Shown here piece after piece: positions 53,031 through 62,405 of a DNA stretch of 64,000 nt. Within the stretch, counting starts at the first letter, position 1, and every line of letters starts with the position of its first letter. Location: positions 124,001 through 188,000 of the forward strand of contig CALOBN010000005.1 in the NCBI GenBank assembly GCA_942491555.1, written 5' to 3'. A program made the translations under genes and the position numbers. Origin of the DNA: Marinihelvus sp942491555. GTDB lineage: Bacteria; Pseudomonadota; Gammaproteobacteria; Xanthomonadales; SZUA-36. A model generated the notes under the pieces. The model was not told the DNA's origin and did no database searches. It worked only from the letters and a program-made list of their open reading frames with translations.

Positions 53031-53229
53031 TAAAAAGGCGGCCAAAACGTAACGCTTTCGCCGCTGTTTGATCCCGCCGGTTTCAGGGATAAGCGCTGAT
53101 CGCGCAGCCCTTCACCCGACAAAGACCGCCTAGTTTAACATTCGGGTTTTCTATGGGGCAATAGAAACACCACTCTGATTTGCCTCTGCGCTGTATTTTC
53201 TGCGCCACAAAGGCCAAACAGCATGAAAT

Positions 53230-53664
53230 TTAGCCGACGTTGATGACAGTTTCGAGATGATTTTCCGTGGCCAGCGATGCGGTGATCAGGCAGACGGCCT
53301 CTGACTTGTGCAGGATTTTGTCGGCCTTATCGGCATCCACGCCTGCGGGCACCTGTAACCGGGCCCGAATATCGAAGCGTGTAAACCGCGTCACACCGTC
53401 GACCCGGTCCAGCGTTCCCTCGACGTCGCAGTCGATCGATGTCCAGTCGAGCTTGGAAGCCCTCGAGATCGCGCGAAACGTCAGGATGAAGCAGTCGGCA
53501 ACCGACGCGGCGAGCAATGTCTCCGGAGACCAGTAGCCCTCCGGACCGCCGAATTCCGGAGGCGGATTAGTGGCCAGGTCAGGCAGGCCTGCGGCGCTGA
53601 GCACTACCGGCTGATCGGTAACACTGTGAGCGGTGACCTGATAAATGTGGGGAAAACCTTGCAT
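53230..53664 (-). CDS. OsmC family protein
   Basis: 144-residue OsmC/Ohr-superfamily protein. The two catalytic cysteines are in ASVADCFILTFRAI (about 58) and SEAVCLITASL (about 125). Substrate is likely an organic hydroperoxide, but the superfamily also has YhfA-like members without this role. It lies between parB and the atp operon, transcribed as they are; whether it belongs to either operon is unclear. Confidence 0.85.
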   Translation of the reverse strand: MQGFPHIYQVTAHSVTDQPVVLSAAGLPDLATNPPPEFGGPEGYWSPETLLAASVADCFILTFRAISRASKLDWTSIDCDVEGTLDRVDGVTRFTRFDIRARLQVPAGVDADKADKILHKSEAVCLITASLATENHLETVINVG

Positions 53665-53747
53665 GATCTGCTCCTGCTAAACGAGTTCGGGTTGAAGTTG
53701 GATTCGGGACGGGAAATGGTTTCAGGGCGACACCAGGCCCGGTTTAC

Positions 53748-54623
53748 TCAGTCCCCGGCCAGGTGGCCGATGATGCCTTCCAGTTCATCCGCCGAGTTAT
53801 AACTAATGACAAGCTTACCCTTGCCCTTGGCATTGTGCTGAATGCGCACCCGGGCACAGAGCTTTTCGGTGAGCTCATCCTGCAGCCTGGCGACGTCGGG
53901 GTCCTGGGCGCGGGCCTTGGGCCTTGCGGGCGCCTGCAGGCGCTTAACCAGTGCCTCGGTTTCGCGCACTGACAGCTGCCGGCGCACCACTTCCCGTGCG
54001 GCCTGGGCCTGCAGGGCCTCGGGAAGCACCAGCAACGCCCTGGCATGCCCCATCTCAAGATGACGATCATCCACCAGCTCGCGCACCTCGCTGGAAAGGT
54101 CCAACAGGCGCAAAAGATTGGACACCGCCGAGCGGGAACGACCCACCGCATCCGCGGCCTCCTGGTGCGTAAGCTGGAATTCATCAACCAGGCGGCGCAG
54201 GGCTGCGGCTTCTTCCAGCGGGTTCAGGTCTTCGCGCTGAATGTTTTCTACGAGGGCCATGGCGATGACGATCTCGTCATCCACCTTGCGCACGATCGCC
54301 GGGATATTCCCCACACCAGCCAGCTGCGCGGCCCGCCAGCGGCGCTCGCCGGCAATGATTTCAAAGCGGTCTTTATCCACAGCCCGGACGATGATCGGCT
54401 GAATAATGCCCTGCTGGCGAATCGACTCGGCGAGCTCCTCCAGGCGGTCGGGATCGAATACCGAGCGCGGCTGATACTTGCCCGGCTGAATCTGCTCGAC
54501 AGGTAATTCGCGCAGACTGGACCCTGACTCATGACCTGAAGGCTCCCGCTGCGCCTTCTCCAGTGTCGACTGGCTGAGCATCGAGGACAGGTTGCGTCCC
54601 AGGGGATTTTTCTTCGTTGCCAT
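53748..54623 (-). CDS. parB: Chromosome-partitioning protein ParB
   Basis: 291-residue ParB. N-terminal CTPase domain with LPVEQIQPGKYQPR (boxes at 40-53) and IAGERRWRAAQLAGV (GERR phosphate loop) near 88-102; the central helix-turn-helix with LTHQEAADAVGRSRSAVSNLLRLL near 150-172; and a C-terminal dimerisation domain. It binds parS to load SMC and guide segregation. It follows parA by 60 bases. No perfect parS (TGTTTCACGTGAAACA-type) was seen in the window. Confidence 0.96.
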   Translation of the reverse strand: MATKKNPLGRNLSSMLSQSTLEKAQREPSGHESGSSLRELPVEQIQPGKYQPRSVFDPDRLEELAESIRQQGIIQPIIVRAVDKDRFEIIAGERRWRAAQLAGVGNIPAIVRKVDDEIVIAMALVENIQREDLNPLEEAAALRRLVDEFQLTHQEAADAVGRSRSAVSNLLRLLDLSSEVRELVDDRHLEMGHARALLVLPEALQAQAAREVVRRQLSVRETEALVKRLQAPARPKARAQDPDVARLQDELTEKLCARVRIQHNAKGKGKLVISYNSADELEGIIGHLAGD

Positions 54624-54683
54624 TGGGTTCAGTTCCGGTTTTTTACTGTTGCTGTTGGGTCATGGGTAGCGACCGGCATCAAC

Positions 54684-55463
54684 TCAGCCCGCTTCCCGCT
54701 TACGCCGGCGCCGCAGAACTTCGCCAGCCAGACCAATATAGGCCAGCGCGCCGCGGGACGCAGGATCGTACTGGAGCACCGGCAAACCATGGCTCGGCGC
54801 CTCGGCAACCCGCACATTACGCGGCACCAGGGTCCGGTAAACGCGATCGCCAAAATTCTCGATCAGCTGTTCCGATACGGCCGTAGACAGGTTGTTACGC
54901 CCATCGTACATCGTGCGCAACAGGCCTTCGATTTCCAGACTCGGGTTGACGCTGTTACGCACCTGCTCAACAGTTTCCAGCAACGCGGCCAGGCCCTCGA
55001 GTGCATAGTACTCACACTGGATTGGAACGAGTACCGAATTGGACGCTGCCAGCGCATTAAGCGTCAGCATGTTCAGTGAGGGCGGGCAATCAATAATGAT
55101 CCAGCCATAGCGCGGCGCTACAGCCTCCAGGGCATCGCGCAGGCGATATTCCCGGCCCTCCATGTTCATCAGTTCAAATTCAGCGGCGCCAAGATCGCCA
55201 TTGCTTGGCAACAGGTCAAAATTAAGCTGCTCCGGCGACACGATGGCGTCGCCCAGCGAACAGCCGCCGACCATGACTTCATAAGCGGTTTGTTCTGTGG
55301 CACGGGAATCCACGCCGCAACCGGTGGAAGCATTGCCCTGCGGGTCGAGATCAACCAGCAGCACCTGGTAGTTCATATCGGCCAGCGCCGAGGCCAGGTT
55401 TACGGCCGTGGTGGTCTTGCCAACGCCACCTTTCTGATTGGCTACTGCGATGATGCGTGCCAT
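54684..55463 (-). CDS. parA: Chromosome-partitioning ATPase ParA (Soj)
   Basis: 259-residue Walker ATPase: deviant Walker A NQKGGVGKTTTAVNLA at 8-23, DLDPQGNAS at 39-47, WIIIDCPPSLN at 114-124. No N-terminal DNA-binding extension, so chromosomal Soj type. It works with ParB, encoded next. It follows rsmG by 16 bases, the common order rsmG-parA-parB near the replication origin. Confidence 0.97.
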   Translation of the reverse strand: MARIIAVANQKGGVGKTTTAVNLASALADMNYQVLLVDLDPQGNASTGCGVDSRATEQTAYEVMVGGCSLGDAIVSPEQLNFDLLPSNGDLGAAEFELMNMEGREYRLRDALEAVAPRYGWIIIDCPPSLNMLTLNALAASNSVLVPIQCEYYALEGLAALLETVEQVRNSVNPSLEIEGLLRTMYDGRNNLSTAVSEQLIENFGDRVYRTLVPRNVRVAEAPSHGLPVLQYDPASRGALAYIGLAGEVLRRRRKREAG

Positions 55464-55479
55464 GGTCCTGCTCGTCTCT

Positions 55480-56127
55480 TCATTGGTTTGCGGTGACCCT
55501 GAGGATCACCAGGTGTCGCTGCGCGTTCAGCCCGGGAACCTGCACAGACTCAATGGCCTCAACGCTGATATCGCCGGGCAACTCCGCCAGTTCCGCCGTC
55601 GGTTCCTGCCCTTTCATGGCCAGCAGCCGGGTGCCCGGACCGGCGAGATGTCGCACACCCGAGGCAAAATCGGCCAGGGAGCTGAAGGCGCGGGAGGTAA
55701 TGGTGTCGAATTCGCCGGTCGTTTCAAAACGCTCAACCCGCTCATGGACGGCTTCCACCTGCGCCAATGACAGCTGTCGAATGACGTGGCGCAGGAAACG
55801 GACTTTCTTGCCCGCGCTATCAAGCAATATCGTGTTGCGCTCAGGCGCCAGTATCGCCAACGGCAAGCCTGGAAAACCAGCCCCGGTGCCAACATCCAAA
55901 AGAGGTCCGGGACCACACCAGGGAGCAATGGACAGCGCATCAAACAGGTGGCGCTCGAGCAACCAGGGCATGTCTCCCGGCGCAACCAGGTTATAGGTCT
56001 TGCCCCACACACGCAGCTGATCCAGGTAGTCCAGGAGATGTTCCCGTGCCGGCTCACCGGGCGACAGGCCCAGCGCGTCCAGTCCCTTGTCCAGCCTCAG
56101 GCGCTCTCCGCCCCGCTCATCCGACAT
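55480..56127 (-). CDS. rsmG: 16S rRNA 7-methylguanosine-527 methyltransferase
   Basis: 215 residues from ATG 56127; the frame is open to 56259 with unrelated residues. SAM-binding LLDVGTGAGFPGLPLAI near 68-84, then LLDSAGKKVRFLRHV near 94 and TSRAFSSLADF near 137. RsmG methylates G527 of 16S rRNA. In most Gammaproteobacteria mnmG precedes it; here a lipoprotein gene and an opp operon occupy that place, so the local order is altered. Confidence 0.94.
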   Translation of the reverse strand: MSDERGGERLRLDKGLDALGLSPGEPAREHLLDYLDQLRVWGKTYNLVAPGDMPWLLERHLFDALSIAPWCGPGPLLDVGTGAGFPGLPLAILAPERNTILLDSAGKKVRFLRHVIRQLSLAQVEAVHERVERFETTGEFDTITSRAFSSLADFASGVRHLAGPGTRLLAMKGQEPTAELAELPGDISVEAIESVQVPGLNAQRHLVILRVTANQ

Positions 56128-56156
56128 TGATCTGCTGGCCCCGCGAGCAGCGGTGA

Positions 56157-56777
56157 TCAGCCTTGTCCCGCTCGTTTCATTTGCGAGATGATCCGGCCTG
56201 TCAGCTTGCCGGCCACATCCTGGTATTCCAGGTTTTCGGTCTGCGTGACGATGCTCCATACGCGCTCAATGCGTCGCACATCCACATACACGGTCTCCAG
56301 CATGAGCTCGGTGGTCTTGTCCTGCCAGCCCGGGCCCTCACGAACCGTGTATACGTCGTAGAAATAGGGGCTGTACCAGCCGCCCACACCGCTGCCAACG
56401 TTCTGCACCCAGTAATCAGCCCGCTCGTAGGTGGCACCTTGCCCGCCGCCGATAATGAATACGATGATGGCCGCATCCACATTGGCATTACGCAGCGCGA
56501 TTTCCACGGTTTCCCGGGTCAACTCACCCCGCATGCCGGGCAACTCGGAACTTTCCACCGCGTTGGTGCCTTTGTCGCGCAGCAAGGCGACAACGTCGCG
56601 CTCGATGACCAGGCGCTGAAGATCATCCGGCCAGGCCACGAGCACCGCGACTTTTTCCGGCGCTTCCGGTTCGATGGTGTCCGACTGCCAGGTGTCGACC
56701 ACCTTGGTGGTGCCGCAAGCAGAGAGAAAGACGAGTGCCAGGCCCAGGGCCAGCGAGTTAGCAAGAAATTTTTTCAT
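56157..56777 (-). CDS. Lipoprotein of unknown function
   Basis: 206-residue predicted lipoprotein with signal KKFLANSLALGLALVFLSAC (lipobox LSAC, Gly after the Cys). The mature part has KVAVLVAWPDDLQRLVIERDVVALL and VDAAIIVFIIGGGQGATY, an alternating alpha/beta look close to DUF4136-like lipoproteins. An ATG-preceding minus-strand TATAAT lies at 56804-56809. It sits between the opp operon and rsmG, probably transcribed separately. Confidence 0.72.
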   Translation of the reverse strand: MKKFLANSLALGLALVFLSACGTTKVVDTWQSDTIEPEAPEKVAVLVAWPDDLQRLVIERDVVALLRDKGTNAVESSELPGMRGELTRETVEIALRNANVDAAIIVFIIGGGQGATYERADYWVQNVGSGVGGWYSPYFYDVYTVREGPGWQDKTTELMLETVYVDVRRIERVWSIVTQTENLEYQDVAGKLTGRIISQMKRAGQG

Positions 56778-56803
56778 TGTGCGTTCCAGAAAATCAGGCA
56801 GGC

Positions 56804-56809
56804 ATTATA
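56804..56809 (-). promoter_or_regulatory. Putative -10 box for the lipoprotein gene
   Basis: Minus-strand TATAAT, 26 bases upstream of the start at 56777; it overlaps the stop codon of the ABC ATPase gene that ends at 56805. The -35 would lie inside that gene. Confidence 0.35.
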
Positions 56810-57839
56810 CGGCCTGTGCCGTATCCGTGACGATGGTCAAATCCAGCTCTTCGGCAACATGACATGCCACCCAGTCACCTTCCGGCAGTTTGCGCAGGGG
56901 CGGAACCTCCAGCTCACAGCGTTTAACAGCATGCGGGCAGCGCGGATGAAACACACATCCGCCCGGCGGGTTCAGCGGCGAGGGCATATCACCGCGCAGC
57001 CAGAGATCTTCCTGGCGCCGCGGCGCCGTGGGATCAGGGATAGGCACCGCTTTGACGAGCGCGTTGGTATAGGGATGGCGCGGGCGGCGGTAGAGGTGCT
57101 CGGCGCTGGATACTTCCATGGCGCGGCCCAGGTACATCACCATGACCCGGTCGCTGATGTGTTTAACCACCGCCAGATCATGGGCGATAAAAATCAATGA
57201 CAGGGAGAGTTTTTTCTGCAAATTGCGCAGCAGATCGATGATCTGCGCCTGAATGGACACATCCAGGGCACTGACCGGCTCGTCACAGATAATCAGTTTC
57301 GGGTTCAGGACCAGCGCACGGGCAATGCCGATGCGCTGACACTGACCGCCGGAAAACTCATGTGGATAGCGGTTGATCTGGTTGGGCAGCAAGCCAACCA
57401 TTTTCATGACACCACGCACCCGCTCCTCCACCTGCACCCGTGCGATCTTTGGATAAAACGTCCACAGCGGTTCAGCAATAATGTCGCCGACGGTCATGCG
57501 CGGGTTCAGGGAGGCCAGCGGATCCTGAAAAATGATCTGTATCTCCTTGCGTTTTTTACGCAGCTCTTTCTCATTCATGCCAACCAGGTCTTCGCCCAGC
57601 CACAGCACCCGACCACGGCGCGGACGAATCAGGCCCAGCAGGGCGCGGGCAAGGGTCGATTTACCGCAGCCGGACTCACCCACGATGCCAAGGGTCTCAC
57701 CGGCCTGCAGCTCAAAGCTGATGCCGTCCACGGCTTTGAGCGGCACCACGCGCTGACGAAAAAAACCACCCTGCTGCACGTCATAGTGCACACAAAGGTC
57801 CTGAACCTTGAGTGCCGGCTTCCCAACGGGCGCGGTCAC
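56805..57839 (-). CDS. oppF: Oligopeptide ABC transporter ATP-binding protein OppF
   Basis: 344 residues from GTG 57839, which overlaps the oppD stop (GTGA); the frame is open to 57950 but only the antisense of neighbouring sequence reads there. Walker A GESGCGKST near 54-62, signature FSGGQCQRIGIAR near 162-174, Walker B LIICDEPVSALD near 184. The C-terminal oligopeptide-specific end, PGGCVFHPRCPHAVKRCELE, carries three Cys typical of OppD/F-type ATPases (iron-sulphur/zinc). Ends the operon. Confidence 0.94.
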   Translation of the reverse strand: MTAPVGKPALKVQDLCVHYDVQQGGFFRQRVVPLKAVDGISFELQAGETLGIVGESGCGKSTLARALLGLIRPRRGRVLWLGEDLVGMNEKELRKKRKEIQIIFQDPLASLNPRMTVGDIIAEPLWTFYPKIARVQVEERVRGVMKMVGLLPNQINRYPHEFSGGQCQRIGIARALVLNPKLIICDEPVSALDVSIQAQIIDLLRNLQKKLSLSLIFIAHDLAVVKHISDRVMVMYLGRAMEVSSAEHLYRRPRHPYTNALVKAVPIPDPTAPRRQEDLWLRGDMPSPLNPPGGCVFHPRCPHAVKRCELEVPPLRKLPEGDWVACHVAEELDLTIVTDTAQAV

Positions 57840-58804
57840 GGCGCCTTCTCCAGGTGGCAGCGCTTGAGGTGACCCGGCCAGGAGTCGCGAAGCGCCGGCG
57901 CTTGCGCACAGGCATCGAACGCATGGACGCAGCGCTCCCGAAAGCTGCAACCTTCAGGCACGGACAGCATATTGGGCGGATTGCCGGGAATCGCATGCAA
58001 GTCGTCATTGCCGACCCGGTCCAGGCGCGGGACCGAGTCGATCAGTCCACGCGTGTAAGGATGCTGGGGGCGTGCATAAATGTCCTCGACCGTGCCAAAT
58101 TCCACCATCTCGCCGGCATACATCACGAGGACTTTCTCACTCACCCCGGCAACCACGCCAAGGTCATGGGTGATGAGAATCGAGGCCATATTGGAGCGCG
58201 TCACCACTTCCTTGACCAGGGCGGCAATCTGCGACTGCACCGTGACATCCAGCGCCGTGGTGGGCTCATCGGCAATCAGAATTGCCGGCTCACAGATCAG
58301 CCCCATGGCAATCATGACACGCTGGCGCATACCGCCGGAGAACTCAAAGGGGTACTGCTTGATGCGCTGCTCCGGGTCCGGGATGCGGACTGCGCGCAAC
58401 ATCTCCACGGCATGACCGCGCGCCTCACGCCGTCCCAGCCCGTGGTGGTGCATACACACCTCGACCAGCTGTTGCTCAATGCTCAGGTACGGGTTGAGCG
58501 AGGTCATGGGATCCTGGAAGATCATGGCGATATCCCGCCCGCGGTGACGATTCAGCTCATGCGGCTTCATGGCCATGAGATCTTCGCCACGGAACAAGGC
58601 CTGACCGCTGGCTGAGCCATTCTCAGCCAACAACCCCATCACCGCGATCATGGCCTGGGTCTTGCCCGATCCGGACTCGCCAACAATGGCCAGGCTCTCA
58701 CCGGGCTCGAGGATGAAATCCAGCCCGCGCACCGCATGAACCTCGCCATCGGGGGTGTCAAACCGGACCTGCAGATCCTTTACTTCCAGCAGTGGCGTGT
58801 TCAC
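57836..58804 (-). CDS. oppD: Oligopeptide ABC transporter ATP-binding protein OppD
   Basis: 322 residues. Walker A GESGSGKTQ near 41-49, signature FSGGMRQRVMIA near 156-167, Walker B ILIADEPTTALD near 176-187, and the C-terminal peptide-transporter motif PEGCSFRERCVHAFDACAQA with conserved Cys. It is coupled to oppC by overlap (58801-58804) and to oppF by GTGA. Confidence 0.95.
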   Translation of the reverse strand: MNTPLLEVKDLQVRFDTPDGEVHAVRGLDFILEPGESLAIVGESGSGKTQAMIAVMGLLAENGSASGQALFRGEDLMAMKPHELNRHRGRDIAMIFQDPMTSLNPYLSIEQQLVEVCMHHHGLGRREARGHAVEMLRAVRIPDPEQRIKQYPFEFSGGMRQRVMIAMGLICEPAILIADEPTTALDVTVQSQIAALVKEVVTRSNMASILITHDLGVVAGVSEKVLVMYAGEMVEFGTVEDIYARPQHPYTRGLIDSVPRLDRVGNDDLHAIPGNPPNMLSVPEGCSFRERCVHAFDACAQAPALRDSWPGHLKRCHLEKAP

Positions 58805-59715
58805 ATGCGATCCTTCGGATCAAGCGCATCACGCAGCCCGTCGCCGATGTAGTTGAAGCAGTACAGGGTCGTGGTCAGCATTACCGCCGGAAACACCAGG
58901 GTCCATGGCGCCGATTCCATATCCTGGGCGCCGTCGTTGACCAGGGCACCCCAGGAGCTCATCGGCTCTTGCACGCCCAGGCCCAGGAAGCTGAGGAAGG
59001 ACTCCACCAGAATCACCTGGGGAATCGTCAGGGTCACATAAACCATGACCACGCCGAGCAGATTGGGCACGATATGCCGAAAAATGATGGCCCGGTTCCC
59101 CACACCGCAGGCCCGCGCGGCCTCCACATATTCCATGCGCTTGAGCGCCAGCGTCTGGCCGCGCACGATGCGCGCCATGTCCAGCCAGTTGACCGCCCCG
59201 ATGGCAATAAAGATCAGCACGATATGCCGTCCGAAAACGACCATCAACAGGATGACGAAAAACATGAAGGGCATGGCGTAAATGATGTCAACGATACGCA
59301 TCATGATGCGATCGGTAGCGCCGCCATAGTAGCCGGCGACTGCACCATACGTGACGCCAATCAACAGGCTGACCAGCGTGCTGACAAAGCCAACCAGTAG
59401 CGAGATGCGGCCGCCCTCCAGGGTGCGCACCAGTATGTCGCGCCCCACTGCGTCGGTGCCAAACCAGTGCCCGTTGGCAAAGCTGGGGGGTGAGTTGGTG
59501 TGGTCCCAGTCGGTGAAATCCATACTCCAACTGCTTAGCATGGGGCCAAAAATCACTGACAGAATAATCACTGCCATGATCACGGCGCTCACCACCGCGG
59601 CCCGGTTCCTGATCAGGCGATGCCAGGCATCTTCCCAGGGCGAGCGGCCTTTGACATCGCCCAGCTGCAGCGCCGCCTCAAATGCGTCGGGCTGGGTGAG
59701 GTCAGAGCTCTTCAT
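58801..59715 (-). CDS. oppC: Oligopeptide ABC transporter permease OppC
   Basis: 304 residues from ATG 59715 (MKSSDLTQPDAF), overlapping the oppB stop. One N-terminal helix (RNRAAVVSAVIMAVIILSVIFG), then five. The periplasmic entry motif HWFGTDAVGRDILVRTLEGGRISLLVGF and the EAA loop EAARACGVGNRAIIFRHIVPN are those of the OppC/DppC permeases. Confidence 0.95.
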   Translation of the reverse strand: MKSSDLTQPDAFEAALQLGDVKGRSPWEDAWHRLIRNRAAVVSAVIMAVIILSVIFGPMLSSWSMDFTDWDHTNSPPSFANGHWFGTDAVGRDILVRTLEGGRISLLVGFVSTLVSLLIGVTYGAVAGYYGGATDRIMMRIVDIIYAMPFMFFVILLMVVFGRHIVLIFIAIGAVNWLDMARIVRGQTLALKRMEYVEAARACGVGNRAIIFRHIVPNLLGVVMVYVTLTIPQVILVESFLSFLGLGVQEPMSSWGALVNDGAQDMESAPWTLVFPAVMLTTTLYCFNYIGDGLRDALDPKDRM

Positions 59716-60646
59716 AGCGAATTTTCGGGTCGAGCAATGAGTACAGCAAATCAACCAGCAGGTTGAGCATGATGATCAGTACGCCATAAAAAATAACCAC
59801 GCCCATGACCAGGGTGTAGTCGCGGTTCAGGGCGCCCTGCACAAAGTAGCTGCCCAGGCCGGGTATCGAAAAAATACGCTCAACCACCACCGAGCCGGTA
59901 ATCAGCGCCGCAGTCGCCGGCCCCATATAGGACAGCACCGGTAAAAGCGCGGGCTTGAAGGCATGCCGCAGGATAACCTGCCGCTCGGGCAGCCCCTTGG
60001 CGCGGGCGGTCCGAATAAAGTCGCTGTGCAAAACCTCGATCATGCTGCCGCGCATGAGGCGGGCAATGTAGGCGATCACGGGCAAGGCCAGGGTAATCAC
60101 CGGCAGCACCGCGCTCTGCCAGGTCCAGTCCCAGCCCCCGGCAGGCAGCCAGCCGGCATACACGGCAAACAGCAGGATGAGCACAGGTGCAATAACAAAA
60201 TTCGGTATTGAGACTCCGAGCATGGCAAAGCCCATGCTGGTGAAATCCCAGGCCTTGTTCTGTTGTAAGGCAGCGGCCACGCCAACGCTGATACCAATGA
60301 CAAAACCCAGCAGGATGGCCAGGCCGCCCACGGTCAGTGAAACAGGAAAGCCCTGGGCGATGAGTTCATTGACAGTCCAGTCCTTGTACTGGAAGGACGG
60401 CCCGAAATCGAACACCAGCACCTGGCCGAGGTAGCGAAAATACTGTTGCACCAGAGGCTCATCGAGGTGGTACTTGGCATTCAGATTGGCCTCAATCTCC
60501 GCCGGCAGGGCCTTTTCAGAGTCAAAAGGGCCACCGGGCGCGATTCGCACGAGGAAAAAAACCACGGTAATGAGCAGTAACAAGGTGGGCACGACGCCCA
60601 GTAAACGTTGCCCCGCGTGGCGCCAGAGACCGTGCTTTACGCTCAC
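59702..60646 (-). CDS. oppB: Oligopeptide ABC transporter permease OppB
   Basis: 314 residues from GTG 60646, overlapping the stop of the upstream binding-protein gene (GTGA). First helix (RLLGVVPTLLLLITVVFFLVRIAPGGPF), then five more; the EAA loop is RTARAKGLPERQVILRHAFKPALLP near 215-240. Matches DppB/OppB. With OppC it forms the channel. Confidence 0.95.
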   Translation of the reverse strand: MSVKHGLWRHAGQRLLGVVPTLLLLITVVFFLVRIAPGGPFDSEKALPAEIEANLNAKYHLDEPLVQQYFRYLGQVLVFDFGPSFQYKDWTVNELIAQGFPVSLTVGGLAILLGFVIGISVGVAAALQQNKAWDFTSMGFAMLGVSIPNFVIAPVLILLFAVYAGWLPAGGWDWTWQSAVLPVITLALPVIAYIARLMRGSMIEVLHSDFIRTARAKGLPERQVILRHAFKPALLPVLSYMGPATAALITGSVVVERIFSIPGLGSYFVQGALNRDYTLVMGVVIFYGVLIIMLNLLVDLLYSLLDPKIRYEEL

Positions 60647-62403
60647 GGCGCGGATCCGGCGCCGGCGCTTTCCGACTGCGAGGCCAGCAGAAACATGTGC
60701 TTGGAGTAGTGGTGATCCATGACGTTGTTTTCCCAGCCCCTGAGGTGCGGGTCAACCAGGCGCTTGGTCACGTAGGTATAAATGGGAATGATTGGAAATG
60801 CCTCCAGCAACAGCCGCTCCGCTTCCTGCATCAGACGTCGCCGCCGTGCAGGAATGCGTTCCTCCGCAATCTGCTCAAGCAGCGAATCATACAGCGAGTC
60901 ACTAAAGCCATAGTCGTTCCGTCCGTGACCGCTGCCGAACATCTGCAAAAAGCTGTAAGGGTCTGCATAGTCGCCGACCCAGCCGGCCCGGAAGACCTGG
61001 GTCAACACCCTTTGCGAGCGATTTTGTAAAAATACCTTCCATTCTTCGTTCACCAGCGTTGCCTGCGCGCCCAGCACCTGTTTCCACAAGGATGCGATCG
61101 CCAGGGCCACTTTTTTATTGTTTTCGCTGGTGTTGTATCGAATTTCGATACGTAGCGGATCCGCTTCTGTATAACCGGCGGCAGCATACAGGCGCTGCGC
61201 CTCGGCATTGCGCTCTTCCTGGGTCCAGTCCGCGTACGCAGGCAAAATTGACTGGTAGTCACCAATGCCCGGCGGCACCAGGGTGAAGGACGGTTGTTCG
61301 CCGAACTGGGTGACTTTTTCCGTGATCAGCTCGCGGTCAATAGCCAGCACCAGCGCCTCGCGCAGCATGGGTGAGGCAATAAATGGCTCACGGGTCATGT
61401 TAAAGCCGAAGAAATAAGACGCCAGCCAGGGGCTGACAACCAGCTCATCCGGATAGTTTTTCTGCAACCAGCGAAACTGGTTGTTTGGCACGTCATAGGT
61501 CCAATGCAGATCTCCGGAGCGGAACTTCTTAAGTTCTGCAGACTGATCTTCCAGCGGGTAATAAACCACACCGTCCAGAATGGTATTTGCTGCATCCCAG
61601 TACTGCGTATTGCGGGTCAGCTCGATTCTCGAACGCACCACCCAGTCGCTCAGGACAAAAGCGCCATTGGATACCAGGTTGCCCGGACGCGACATGCGTG
61701 CCCCGAATTCTTCAACGCTGGCCCGGTGCACCGGATAGGTCGCAGAGTGGGTAAGCAGTGCAAGGAAATAGGGCGTCGGGTCCGTCAGGCGAATCTGCAG
61801 GGTGTATTCATCCAGGGCCTCAACCCCGAGCGTCTGCGGCGCGGCCAGCCCGGCGAGCACCTGCTCCGCGTTCTCGATCGGCATCAGCATGGACGCAAAT
61901 TTCGATGCCGTGGCAGGATCTGCACTGCGCTGCAGGGAATAAACAAAATCCCCGGCGCGAAGGGGGTCGCCGTTGGACCAGGTCGCATCACGCCTCAGAT
62001 AGAAGGTGTAGGTCCGCCCGTCACGGCTCATGTTGTAGCGCATGGCAACACCGGGAACGATACGCCCGTCCGGCGCCTCACTCATTAGCCCCTCGTAAAG
62101 ATCGCGCAGAATATTTGCCGCCGGAACACCCTCGGCAAGATGCGGATCAAGGGTCTGTGGCTCCTCGCCGTTGCCACGGTACACGACCTGTTGCTCCGCC
62201 AGAACTGCCGGTTCGGGTCGCCCGTCTGGTGTCAGCAGCAGCGGTACCGGGCGTTTGGCCTGGTTGGAGTCGCGTGGCGCATCAGGGTCACGTTCCCCGC
62301 AGGCCGCCAGCAGAACACACATGAGGGCCGCGACCAGAACGCCAGGGGCCAGGGTCAAAAATGACCGGCGTTGCGGGCGGAACAGGTCGGTTTGCGGTCT
62401 CAC
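60643..62403 (-). CDS. oppA: Oligopeptide-binding lipoprotein (OppA-type, SBP family 5)
   Basis: 586 residues from GTG 62403, two bases after the stop of the next OppA-like gene. A lipoprotein signal ends in LLAAC (Cys near 35) with Gly next, so outer-face tethering is expected. The Family-5 core includes YRGNGEEPQTLDPHLAEGVPA, RRDATWSNGDPLRAGDF and the usual WVGDYADPYSFLQMFG near the C-terminus. It captures peptides for the OppBCDF channel downstream. A second binding protein is encoded immediately upstream. Confidence 0.94.
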   Translation of the reverse strand: MRPQTDLFRPQRRSFLTLAPGVLVAALMCVLLAACGERDPDAPRDSNQAKRPVPLLLTPDGRPEPAVLAEQQVVYRGNGEEPQTLDPHLAEGVPAANILRDLYEGLMSEAPDGRIVPGVAMRYNMSRDGRTYTFYLRRDATWSNGDPLRAGDFVYSLQRSADPATASKFASMLMPIENAEQVLAGLAAPQTLGVEALDEYTLQIRLTDPTPYFLALLTHSATYPVHRASVEEFGARMSRPGNLVSNGAFVLSDWVVRSRIELTRNTQYWDAANTILDGVVYYPLEDQSAELKKFRSGDLHWTYDVPNNQFRWLQKNYPDELVVSPWLASYFFGFNMTREPFIASPMLREALVLAIDRELITEKVTQFGEQPSFTLVPPGIGDYQSILPAYADWTQEERNAEAQRLYAAAGYTEADPLRIEIRYNTSENNKKVALAIASLWKQVLGAQATLVNEEWKVFLQNRSQRVLTQVFRAGWVGDYADPYSFLQMFGSGHGRNDYGFSDSLYDSLLEQIAEERIPARRRRLMQEAERLLLEAFPIIPIYTYVTKRLVDPHLRGWENNVMDHHYSKHMFLLASQSESAGAGSAP

Positions 62404-62405
62404 GG

